Origin: Xenoacremonium recifei
Taxonomy: Eukaryota; Ascomycota; Sordariomycetes; Hypocreales; Nectriaceae
Direction: 5' to 3'
Assembly: GCA_012184525.1 (NCBI GenBank)
Contig: WOFQ01000014.1
Coordinates: 248,001 to 312,000 of the forward strand
DNA length: 64,000 nucleotides
The notes under the pieces were generated by a model. That model did no database searches. It saw only the letters and a list, made by a program, of their open reading frames with translations, and was not told the DNA's origin. Positions 25,229-34,456 of this stretch are shown here, piece after piece (the first letter of the stretch is position 1; the number at the start of each line of letters is the position of its first letter). The position numbers and the translations under genes are program-made.

Positions 25229-26257
25229 GGTGATGATGGTGTTGATGTCGAAGACTGGGGGATATCGATAGCGATCGCGATCAAACGCGTGAAACAGAAG
25301 ATGTGAACATCAGGTTTGAAGAAGGCAAGTTACCGGGGCCGTCCAACCTTAAGTCCTCTCCCACCACTTTTCCTCCATCCAATACGGCATTACGTAGGTG
25401 CGGACGGACGAGCTGCCTCACGCTAAGCCAGGCCACAGTAACAGCCGATCAACGTACGGTGCACACAAAAGCAGCCATCCGCTGCCGAAACTCTGCAGTG
25501 GCGAGCGCGAACGGTACTCCGATCCGTACGGTATAAGTTGGGATGGGCGATGACGAAGTGGGAGGAATAACGTCAGGAACAGCGGGGCAGAGGGGGTCAC
25601 AGCCACACCCCGCCAAAGCGTCCCATTGGCTGTGTCGGGCCGCTGAGGCTGTGCTGTCTCGGCTGGGAGGTTTCGGGACGAGTTGATTGTGCGGTGCGTG
25701 GTGTCTCTGCGGCTGTTTTATTTGCACGTGAAATGATCCAGTGTTTTCGCTGGAGGGAAACGGTGCGAGGTTTGAAAATTTTGGTGAACTGATGGGGTGT
25801 GGCTGATGATGTCAACATGGGCTACCGGTTTGTTGATCATTGGGGTCTTGATTTTTTGTAAAGAGCAACAGTTTCACAGGCGAAGCAATTGATCATCGCC
25901 CGGGAAACGATGTGCCGTTATACATGAATTATATGCAGGGCCTGCAGCGAGCCAGTGCCAGTACCAGCCAGGCAACCAGGTCCCTGCTCAAGTGGGATCC
26001 ATGTGCAACCACCGAAGATGGGCCTGGGTTGCCGCTGTAAGTGATGCTTAATTCTCTGACCCGGGGGGGGGGGGGTCAGATGGGCCAGAATAAGCGTGAT
26101 GCTACCACTAATCATTTTTTGGTGGCGGAGCGGTTATTTTGACACAGCTCGTCATGCAACTTGACCGCAGCTTATATAATACGGGATATTCGAAACGCGA
26201 GCCGCAGCTACAACCACAATAGCTGATGATTAACCAAGGCACTAGCACCTATTGGTA
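25229..26257. other. Interval between the MARVEL-type gene and the APH-type kinase gene
   Basis: The first part is the upstream region of the MARVEL-type gene. The second part (about 25.8-26.26 kb) is more A+T-rich, holds one copy of the dispersed repeat and a 13-bp G run, and marks the start of the accessory region. No gene is supported. Confidence 0.45.
26000..26054 (+). repeat. Dispersed diverged repeat, copy A
   Basis: Positions 26017-26054 match 29473-29510 in 34 of 38 bases, in the same orientation; three of the four differences are transitions. Weaker similarity extends to both sides. Confidence 0.65.
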
Positions 26258-27229
26258 TTATGAGTGGCATGTTGTTCCTCTTGGAGGAAGGAAAGAGGGG
26301 GAGGAGGGTATCGTATGTCGGATTTGCTGCCCAATTCCTTTAGAGAGTGCCTGAAACTGCTCTGCTACATCAGGAAACCCCAACTTTTCCATATGACACT
26401 TCACTCGTACTCTCCAATCCAACTCGTCGTCACCACTAGAAAGATTCATTCCATGAGAAATTCGGAATTTCGTCTTGATCCATTCCCTTGGGACAAACCC
26501 TGCAATCTCCCAATCGATGATGCCTAGAGACTTCTTTGTTAGGTCTAATAGAATATTAGACGGCCCGAGGTCACAATGATAGAATACAAGAGTAGAGCAG
26601 TCCATGCCAAGCTCCGAACATCTCTTATATAGATTCTCCGGACTGCAATCCAGATCTCGCCCACAAAGATACCGTTCAGAGAGGCCCGCGCCATCCACGC
26701 CACTGATGGTGTTGCTCGAAAAGGACCCCAGTTCGTTACAGATATCAACGATCTTAGCTACGCACCATTGCTTCAGAGACTCGTCTAACGTTGGCCACAG
26801 GTAATTGAGTGTTTCTCCGGAGACCCGACTCAATATGAGGTAGTCACGATCATCATGTTCACCATGATATAGGAGGTCCGGTATAGCAAAGCTCCAGTTC
26901 CGCTCGCGTTCGTGAAGCCATGCAAGCGTGACGTGCTCCCTCGTTGCACCTGGTATATCCCGAGTCCTGACTTTGCAGAAAGCACTGCCAATCTGAAAGA
27001 CAGCAGAAACCCCTCCTGCGTGATGTACTAGCTTGATTTCGCTCGTGTTCGATAAGGGTCGAGTTTTTGGTAACGGAGATGGTGCGTCCGTGATCAAGAA
27101 GCCCCCGCTCTTTTCATCTTGCCAGGTGTATTCTGCAAGTGAAGTACGCTTAAGTAGGAGTCTGCTCCCAATGAGCCAGGAACTGTTGTCTATTTCCTGA
27201 ATTGATTCCTCAACTGGACGACCAGCCAT
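26258..27229 (-). CDS. APH/choline-kinase-type phosphotransferase, fungal
   Basis: Single exon, 323 residues from a clear ATG at 27229. Kinase-fold markers are present: a glycine-containing N-lobe (VSAVFQIGSAFCKV), the hinge-like DRDYLILSRVSGETL, the catalytic HCDLGPSNILLD (D220, N225) and the metal-binding IIDWE (D239). These are the diagnostic motifs of aminoglycoside-phosphotransferase-like proteins, a family greatly expanded in filamentous fungi with mostly unknown substrates. Intact motifs suggest an active kinase. It sits in an accessory stretch next to a broken second copy of the same superfamily. Resistance to an antibiotic should not be assumed. Confidence 0.8.
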   Translation of the reverse strand: MAGRPVEESIQEIDNSSWLIGSRLLLKRTSLAEYTWQDEKSGGFLITDAPSPLPKTRPLSNTSEIKLVHHAGGVSAVFQIGSAFCKVRTRDIPGATREHVTLAWLHERERNWSFAIPDLLYHGEHDDRDYLILSRVSGETLNYLWPTLDESLKQWCVAKIVDICNELGSFSSNTISGVDGAGLSERYLCGRDLDCSPENLYKRCSELGMDCSTLVFYHCDLGPSNILLDLTKKSLGIIDWEIAGFVPREWIKTKFRISHGMNLSSGDDELDWRVRVKCHMEKLGFPDVAEQFQALSKGIGQQIRHTIPSSPSFLPPRGTTCHS

Positions 27230-27498
27230 TGGAGAAGTGGTTGCTTGCTTTTGGGTACTGTATCTGAAATAGAGACTATGAGGTGGGCTTGGGCAAGAGC
27301 TCGGGTCTGTTGTGTTGGGGGCAGATCACGTGCGGACACGAAGAAGATACATAATATGGGACATTGTTACGATTGCACCAAAGAGTAAAAGTAGAGATCC
27401 CCACAATTGTCAGTGGCTTAACGCTGGTTATACCCTGTACGCAACAGACATGTTCGAATTGCGAACTTGACCATGCTGCCCACTAAAGGACGAAGAGA

Positions 27499-27717
27499 AT
27501 GATAGAGCAATTCGGAGGATTCATCGACAAAACAGTACAAGCCGACATATATCGCCAACGCGACCAGTTCTTACAATCTATCTCAGAAACTTCAATTCTC
27601 GACCTCGCCCGCTTCCATCGTCCCGGACTCAAGTGCCACTTCTTTCAGGAGAGCAAGCGAGGAAGTTACAATGTTTGTTATTTTGTGGAATTTGAGGATT
27701 TTGAGCGTTGGGGGTAT
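27499..27717 (+). pseudogene. 5' fragment of a second APH-type phosphotransferase gene
   Basis: From ATG 27499 the frame encodes about 72 residues (DLARFHRPGLKCHFFQESKR, then YNVCYFVEFEDFERW) that look like the N-lobe of fungal APH-type phosphotransferases. After ERW the similarity stops; in intact members VVRIP-type sequence would follow. The frame then runs into the 3' end of the opposite-strand gene, with no catalytic HxD or DxD segment downstream. It is not closely similar to the intact gene at 26258, so it is a separate subfamily member. A small functional peptide is possible but unlikely. Confidence 0.6.
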
Positions 27718-27759
27718 CTACATATTAAAAGCCAAAATCCGCTTGGTAAAATCCTTCCG

Positions 27760-28842
27760 CTAAGAAATACGGTCCATTACATGGTCCATCCATTGTACGC
27801 TGTCCGAATAAGCCTTAAAACGCCCCGGGTCTCGGGTCCCTAGATGCTTAGCAAGTATATTGTATACCTGCATCTTAATTGCTTTCCAAAGCTTTTCAAA
27901 ACAAAACTTGCGGTGTTCCGCTCGTTTCCTCCACATTTCCTTGATAATGGGTTGGAGGATGCCCATCACGCCAAATTGGTCCACGCTTGACGCAGCTCCG
28001 AAGACACAATCCAAGATTAGCTCAAAGCGTTCTTGATACCTGTTGCCTTTGTCCAGGCAGCGTTGGATCGCGATTCGGATCCCAGCTAGCAGAAATCCGA
28101 GCTTCAAGCCTCGCTCCTGATGCTCGCCTGGGTGGTCTTCTATCAGGTGTTTCAGGACTCCTCGTAGGAAGGATTTGGTAGTTGGGTTCTTCGGATCCCC
28201 GATAACTCCAGCAATGATCGGGGCTACGGGTTCGAAGAGCCCAAACCAGGGTGTATTTCCGTTATTGAATTGTCGGGGCTGTGAGATCTGGCGCGCTGAT
28301 GCGCTCACAAGACTGGTAATGATGGAAGAATCAACTAGCGGTGGTCGTAGGTACTTTTCAAGATACTTTAGGGTACTCGGCTTAGCAATACCGGTAAGCT
28401 CACCAATGAGCCAACTGTTGTTCTCGGTCTTAGGCCTCAGAGCAACTGAAAGTATCAGGGCCGTGGCCATGTCGACGGAATCCCCCTTCGAGCATCGTAC
28501 GGTGAACTCCTCATTTCTAACTCGTAACCAAATCCGGGCTTTTTGTCTCGATAGAGCGTGCAGCAACTGCATGCATTGACTACGAGTAAACTCCTCGCGA
28601 AAAGCCCGGCTGTCTTGTATGATGCTATCAGCGCCAGGTGAACCAACCCCATAGACGCGTCTGAATATAGCTCTGTCATGTGCGTCGGGGAGATTTCCCA
28701 AGTCCCGGGCTTTACAGGAGACCCGAAGCTTTGAGGTAGGCTTCACTGGTTGCCGAGGTCGAGGAGGCTCGACCGCAGCGGGGCGCATCATGGACGAGAA
28801 GTGCTCCCGTCGATTACCTAGTTCTACGATAGACGGCGGCAT
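27760..28842 (-). CDS. Hypothetical protein, no recognised domain
   Basis: Single open frame of 360 residues from ATG 28842 (MPPSIVELGNRREHF). I recognise no family. The first 60 residues are basic and Pro-rich; the rest looks globular and mainly helical, with conserved-looking text such as RGLKLGFLLAGIRIAIQRCL and EKLWKAIKMQVYNILAKHL. No signal peptide or membrane span. An uninterrupted frame of this length in DNA of ordinary base composition supports a real gene, but its last ~85 bp overlap the tail of the APH-type fragment frame on the other strand. Probably lineage-restricted. Confidence 0.6.
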   Translation of the reverse strand: MPPSIVELGNRREHFSSMMRPAAVEPPRPRQPVKPTSKLRVSCKARDLGNLPDAHDRAIFRRVYGVGSPGADSIIQDSRAFREEFTRSQCMQLLHALSRQKARIWLRVRNEEFTVRCSKGDSVDMATALILSVALRPKTENNSWLIGELTGIAKPSTLKYLEKYLRPPLVDSSIITSLVSASARQISQPRQFNNGNTPWFGLFEPVAPIIAGVIGDPKNPTTKSFLRGVLKHLIEDHPGEHQERGLKLGFLLAGIRIAIQRCLDKGNRYQERFELILDCVFGAASSVDQFGVMGILQPIIKEMWRKRAEHRKFCFEKLWKAIKMQVYNILAKHLGTRDPGRFKAYSDSVQWMDHVMDRIS

Positions 28843-30350
28843 GGTGTCTGAAGAAGGCCGAAGAAGCAAAGTTGAGAAGGGTATCGAGAGGAGAGACCAG
28901 TGAAAGTCAAAGAGTAATTGAGCTGAGAGTTGGGAATTCGGAAGACTGCGGGTAGTAGATACTGGTTTTATACTCCGTAAACCTCATCTACTCCATATCG
29001 TCAAAGAGGCACTCAGCCCTACACCTGCCATGAGTGGCACCTGTCATGCATGACATAGCCACATCTCTGAACGTGCATCGCCACACAATGAAGCGGTCGG
29101 AAAAAAAACCACGGCCGCTCCCTCTGAACATAACTCAGACTGAACCAACAATATCTTCTGTCAGGTTGTCAAAAAATAAAAGGAAAATATAGGTTAAGCG
29201 CTTTATAATCCGATTCTGATTCTCATCTTTTGTTTCGGGCTTGAATTTGCTGTCATTCAGGGATTCCAGGGGGGTGAGATTGGCGTCGATACCATGAGAA
29301 CGGCCGGTTTTTTAACGACCGCTTGCCTGGTTGCCGAAAATGCTTGGCAGCACTGGCAGAGCCAGTTTGCCTTGTTAGGCGGTTTTACTCAAGCGAGACG
29401 GCATGGCCGATCAGCTGTGCTGATGCGAGGCCCTTTATTGGGCAGATCTGGGCATGCAAGCCACCCGACCAGGATGGGCCTGGATTGCTGCTGTGAGTGA
29501 TGCTTCATTCGCCAACCGCATCTTCGTTATGCAGATAGGCCAAATATATTCATTTGATAAAAGTTAGACATCTGTGTGAGATGTGTCATAAGCATATGAT
29601 GATGCATTTCATTCAGTACGTACAATGGAAAATACATGAAAGCTACTCTTAGAACAGTGGGATAGTGTCTCACAAGCTCCAGTTAGGGTCCATCACCCGA
29701 GACATGGCCAATAATGGCTTCGTAGATCCCGCTCTATGTATCACCACGCAGTTAATTGCATTTTCGTCACAGTTGCTATGAAAATCCGATTTCCACTTAC
29801 GAGATCACAGCTTCAGCTTTCTGTTCTGTTTGTCAATTGGTCCAAAGCACGAAAAAACAATGCCAGTTAGCACAGATCTGAGTCGCGTCCAGGTTTCAAC
29901 CGAGGCAGACCCTGGGTGATCGATCGTTCTTCTCAGGCTAGGCTAGCAGAACAGAGCTTCCAGAAACCGGCAAATGGCCAACTGAACCCCTGGAAATAGC
30001 TGACTCAGCCCACCGAGACAACTCCTTCCCAGCACCTTCGAGATAAAGTTATTATCTGGGAGAGCGCGTCTCAAGAGACCCTCCACCTTACAATCTTGAT
30101 TGACGCACTCAAATCCTGAGGTCTGGCGCGAAATGTGAATTATGGCCTCAGAGGTATCTGCAGTGCGCCTCTCCTTTTCTGTTCCATCGTTTTGAGTCTT
30201 CGGACGCGTCAACTTTCGTTTTAAGCCCTACTCCACGATAAACACCACTTCGAGACACCTTCTCATCACGAGACGACGCGTCAAATCACATCAACGCCGT
30301 CAATTTCACTCTTTTGACCTCAAAGTCTTACAAGACTTGATATTTCCGTC
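28843..30350. other. 1.5-kb interval with the second dispersed-repeat copy
   Basis: Holds the promoter of the 28842 gene, the repeat copy near 29454, and A+T-rich DNA. A minus-strand open frame at 30212-29943 encodes protein-like text but has no ATG; it may be an exon relic. Nothing else is supported. Confidence 0.4.
29454..29510 (+). repeat. Dispersed diverged repeat, copy B
   Basis: Partner of the copy at 26000-26054, about 3.4 kb away in direct orientation. The pair brackets the APH-type kinase, the APH fragment and the hypothetical gene. Confidence 0.65.
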
Positions 30351-30596
30351 ATGGACCACGATCCAGGGTCCGACTTTACCGCCAGCCCAGCTACATACCT
30401 CTTTCTTCTTTGCAACTTCACGCTCCTGCTTTGGGTCTCGTTCTGGAGCAGCTCACTTTGGTTCTTCTATTTCCTGTTATTTGCTATCTCTGTATATCAC
30501 ATGGCAAGAATCTGGCCGAAGTGGACTCCAATGGAAGTCCCACGATTTGAGCGTCATGCAACGCCGGAAAGCGAGGGCTACGATAGTCCCTCTTGA
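30351..30596 (+). CDS. Small two-span membrane protein, hypothetical
   Basis: 81 residues from ATG 30351. After a polar start (MDHDPGSDFTASPATY) come two adjacent hydrophobic stretches (FLLCNFTLLLWVSFW and LWFFYFLLFAISVYH), then a polar tail with PRFERHATPESEGYDS. The layout is plausible for a small ER or plasma-membrane protein, and the start context is acceptable. No family recognised. It could be a chance frame, but the clean separation of hydrophobic and charged parts favours a gene. Confidence 0.45.
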   Translation: MDHDPGSDFTASPATYLFLLCNFTLLLWVSFWSSSLWFFYFLLFAISVYHMARIWPKWTPMEVPRFERHATPESEGYDSPS

Positions 30597-31687
30597 GCCA
30601 CGATGCTGAGATTCTTCAGTCCTCGCACGAACTATTTATATCGGAGAATATCCCTCGGAACTGTGGCATTTAATTGAGCGAAAAGGCCAGCCTCTGGACC
30701 ATGAGCTCAGATGCTCGATATGACCAAACCCGCCATGGGCGAAGGACGTCGAAGCCATATCGAGCAGAGTAGCCAGCGACATGCCTCTTTGTCCACCTCA
30801 ACTCCCGTTCGGTGTGGGCTTAGCAAAAGTCCCTGGAGCTTGACTGAACACAATCCGCAAAGGTTGGCAGCGTCAGATATCGGACTCTTAGAGCAACCAA
30901 GTCAAAGCACATCGCAATTGCTATGCGAGCCTCTCTGTTCGAACTCAAATTGGGTAGCGACTAGGAATCACATACTAAGGCGACCAAGCTTTATAGACAC
31001 TGCTCTTGGAGAGCCATCGACTCTTAGGGTCAAATGTCTTTCATGGTCCCATGGAACTTGAACTAGAAGGTCCTTTCGGCGATACAGAATTCATGGTCAG
31101 GTTGCATACCTCCTGAGGATTGCTACAGATGTGAGTAGCCATCTTATTTCACCCCATTCTAATAGGTGAAACTAAAGGTGAAGCAGGTTCTTTTTTGTAC
31201 TGCATGAAAACGATCTGCACCTGCGTTGGAAGTCGGAGTTCTCAAAGGATCAAGACGCTTCTGAGAAATGAGAGAGAGAGAGAGAGAGAGAGAGATCTGT
31301 ATCCATGGACTTGAAGGACAGGATATTTTGTCTATGAAATCATAGCGATTCCTCTCATTGTGAAGGTGCTTGGCGACAAAGTGGTGGAACCAGCCAGGTG
31401 ATCGATCAGTGGTTCTCTAGCAACAGCAAACAACAGGTTAAAAAATGGACTTCTTATCAAGTCCATACTTTATAGTATCTGAAGACTGTTTTGACCGATA
31501 TTGATTCATGAAAATGTCTTTACAATATATTTTCTAGGTGTCATTAATCATGAAGTGGTGATCCATTATGAGACAGCACCCCGCGATTCACTGAATGTCG
31601 CCCCCATGAAATTACCCCGCGACGCGCTCAACGCGTCCTTGCTCTTACAACTCACAAGCAATACTTCATCCGCAAAGCCGCGACAAA
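30597..31687. other. 1.1-kb interval upstream of the CENP-S gene
   Basis: Contains a GA microsatellite near 31270 and a 116-codon open frame at 30711 with no recognisable content. The last part is the CENP-S promoter. No gene supported. Confidence 0.4.
31270..31293. repeat. GA dinucleotide microsatellite
   Basis: About eleven to twelve uninterrupted AG units. Confidence 0.85.
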
Positions 31688-32138
31688 ATGGCCGACTCAA
31701 CAGATGAAGATCGCGAGGTACGGGAGCCTTTCTCATTAGCCTACTAGGCATCGGAATTAATTTTGAACAGCGCCTCAAATCAGCGCTGTGGTACGCTGTA
31801 GGCCAAATTGTCGACGAGGAATGTCTCCGACGCAACCGCAACGCCACACCGCAATTCATCGGCGCTCTGACGGAGATGGTCTGGACACAGATAGGTATTT
31901 CCAAGATCTTCGGCCAGCGACGCGCATGGATAGAGACGCGCTGACCTGGGCAGAAAACGTGGCGACGGATCTGGAGAGCTTCGCGAACCATGCAGGGCGC
32001 ACAACTGTGACGACTGACGACGTGCTGCTGCTGGCGCGCAAGAACCCGGATCTGCAACAGATCATGAAGGAGTTCGTAGATGGCGTCAAGGCAGCGAAGG
32101 AGGGGAAGGGCAAAGGCAAGGGAAAGGCGAGACGATGA
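31688..32138 (+). CDS. mhf1: CENP-S / MHF1 histone-fold protein
   Basis: Three exons, 31688-31717, 31771-31894, 31954-32138; 112 residues with introns of 53 and 59 bp. The first exon encodes only ten residues (MADSTDEDRE). The histone fold is clear: RLKSALWYAVGQIVDEE, TPQFIGALTEMVWTQIENV, HAGRTTVTTDDVLLLARKN, then a Lys/Gly-rich basic tail. Family knowledge: CENP-S pairs with CENP-X (MHF2) to form a DNA-binding tetramer used both in the constitutive centromere network and with the FANCM/Fml1 helicase at stalled forks. Length is normal. Converges on the GPI-type gene 201 bp downstream. Confidence 0.9.
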
Positions 32139-32339
32139 GTGGGATATGCTGGCGTAGGGCGTTTTGGTATGTTGGTCTGGCATGGTGAGTCGAGATGTGC
32201 TAGAGGCCAGCAGTGAAGTGTGCTGACAATATGGCAAGGATTTAAATTTACAAGAATGTGCATATTTGGAGCGGGAGACTCAAAATTACGCGGATGTATT
32301 ACTATCGCCTTGGTAGAAGCATTTTCGAGCCAAGACGGC

Positions 32340-32857
32340 TCATAGCCAGACCATAATGGCCGCCAACACGGGCAGCAAAGCCAACGTTTTCATCGCGAGT
32401 CCAATGTCCGACACCTTGCTTGCCTCGCCCTTGGTGCTGCTACTATTACTCGAACTAGTGCTCGTCTGTCCTGCGGGCGTCGCCTCAGCCGTCTTTGTGG
32501 CGTTTGCACCGCCCGACGACCCGGCCGGGATACAGTACTGGGTGCTCTCGACGGCATCGATCCAGCAGTCCTCGTCAGCGGCGCAGTAATAGCCCGTGTC
32601 GCAGCACGTAGAGCCGACGGGCATGCAGGTGCCGTAGACGGTGCCGACACAGCATTCGGCCGTTTCGTTGCAATACCATTTGACGCCGTAGCCTGGCTGT
32701 GAGTGAGCATAGATGGGAGGTTAACGGAGAGGCTGGGGGGCGTACCGTCGGCGCCGCAGTAATCAGCAGTGCGGGCAGCGAGGCTTGGCGGTGAAGGGAG
32801 CGAGGATGACAGGACGCCAGAGATAGCGAGGACGAGGAAGATAAGAAGATGGCGCAT
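32340..32857 (-). CDS. Small Cys-rich secreted protein with predicted GPI anchor
   Basis: Exons complement(32340-32692, 32746-32857), 154 residues, 53-bp intron placed at ccag 32693 because it alone keeps the frame (CGADG then YGVKWYCN). Features in order: an N-terminal signal peptide (MRHLLIFLVLAISGVLSSS), a compact domain with ten Cys (including ECC, STCC, YYC, DCW, QYC), a Ser/Thr/Ala/Gly-rich stalk, and a hydrophobic C-terminus (LALLPVLAAIMVWL) fitting a GPI attachment signal. One likely N-glycosylation site (NET) lies in the domain. Probably a cell-wall or plasma-membrane surface protein; no enzymatic motif is visible. Confidence 0.78.
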
Positions 32858-33393
32858 TGTAAGTCTGGTAGTACGGTATTGTCGTGGAGATGAAGCATCA
32901 CAACCACGACAAGGAGCCACAGCGTATCTCGTCCTGTTATATCTGAACGGCATCCATTTCTGCACCTTTGGAAGGAATCAGCCTTATCGGCACCATGTCA
33001 GTATTGCCCTTTAGTCACATCTTGGAAGTGCAACAGCCCGTCTGGATTCGCTCAGCCGCAGCGGGTGGTTCAGCGTGGCGTCGCGGGTGGCCGCGAGGCC
33101 GCGCAAACGAGCGAATAGACGGCGCAGTCACATTCAATAGCGCAGCTCTGGATGCAGCATCATGCGGCGAGCAGGACCTGGCGTTCCGAGGGAGGAATAG
33201 GCTGAAGTGGTTGCAGGGCTTAGCCTCGCGGCAGCAGGGCTGAATAAGTGTAAGTGCGATTCGATTAATGCTCTATATGCAGACGGGATGATAAGAATAA
33301 ATCTACTAAACAAGGGTACGGGTACGGAGTAGGTGCTTTTCATAACGTGCTGAGGCAAGAACGACCAGGGACAGACAGGAGACAGGGTTAGGG
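32858..33393. other. Interval between the GPI-type gene and the dehydratase gene
   Basis: Both neighbours lie on the minus strand, so this 536-bp stretch holds the promoter of the GPI-type gene and the 3' UTR of the dehydratase gene. No coding signal. Confidence 0.45.
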
Positions 33394-33397
33394 TTAG
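33384..33397. repeat. Two telomere-type TTAGGG units at the dehydratase stop codon
   Basis: On the plus strand the bases read gggttagggtta. On the coding strand the TAA stop of the dehydratase gene lies within the CCCTAA-type repeat. Confidence 0.7.
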
Positions 33398-34456
33398 ACC
33401 TCGATAGACGACTGCCCCGCGTACTCTTTGTGGTACTTGTCCAGCAGGTCCAGCGTCACGATAGATCCTCCACACACCACCAGCACCACGTTCTTCTTCG
33501 CCCACTCCTCGTCCGCGATGCCCTCACCGCCCACCAGCCGCCGCAGCTCGCCCTTCTTGTAAGCCGGGGCCAGCGTCGCGCCACACGCCGCCTCGACCAG
33601 CAGCCGCGCATCGTCGGCGAACCGCACACAACTCAGCGCCGCATCGGCATCGCTGACCACCACGCTGTGCATGCGCTCTTGTTGCGCGTATCGCCACGTC
33701 TGCTCTGACACGCGCGTCGCGCCCAGCGAGATGGCGATGGACGTGATGCCCGGGATCGTCACGTGCTCGCCGGCGACCACGCTGGCGTTGAGGCTGTCGG
33801 CGCCCTGAGTCTCAACGGCGATGACTCGTGGGGGCGGCGTGCATGCGGCTGAGCCCTGCATCACGCCGTTGACGAGGCCGCCGCCGCCGACGCTGCACAC
33901 GATGCCGTCGATGGCGCCCGGGACTTGCTCGCGCAGCTCATCCACGAGAGTTGCGGCGCCGGCCCAGACGTGCGGGTGGTCGAAGGGCGGCACGTACACG
34001 CCCGTGGGATCCTTCGCCAGCAGCTCCTCGCGCAGATAACGGTCGGCCTCGGGCCAGTTCTTGCCGACCTGGTGCACTTCCACGCCGAGATCCTCCAGTT
34101 TGCGACGCATCATCGGTGGGGTGAGTATTGGGATAACAACGGTGGCCGGGCAGCCCAGGCGGCGCGCGGAGGTTGCGCAGGCGAGGCCCGCGTTGCCGCC
34201 GGACGGGCAGTAGAAATGCACTTCGGAGCGGGAGGCCGCGGCCTGGGTCATGAAGTTGCCGATGCCGCGCGACTTGAAGGAGCCTGAGGGCTGCAGGTTC
34301 TCGAGCTTCAGGTAGATGTTGCTAGGGTTTTGTTAGTGATGAGGTGAGAGAGGAGGGTAGGCAGACGAACCAGCCAGCGGCTTTGGAGAGCGGGATGCTC
34401 TGGATGCAGGGTGTCTTGACCCAGGGGAGCTCGAAGCCAGCATCGAGGGAGCCCAT
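33394..34456 (-). CDS. PLP-dependent L-serine/L-threonine dehydratase
   Basis: Exons complement(33394-34321, 34371-34456), 337 residues, 49-bp intron after KAAG. Fold type II PLP enzyme: Lys45 in SGSFKSRGIG is the predicted cofactor-binding residue, PSGGNAGLA (69-77) the substrate loop, and SVGGGGLV (173-180) binds the PLP phosphate. No C-terminal ACT regulatory domain is present, so it resembles catabolic serine dehydratases (yeast Cha1, animal SDS) rather than biosynthetic Ilv1. Reaction: L-serine to pyruvate, or L-threonine to 2-oxobutyrate, plus ammonia. No mitochondrial presequence is evident, so likely cytosolic. Confidence 0.87.
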
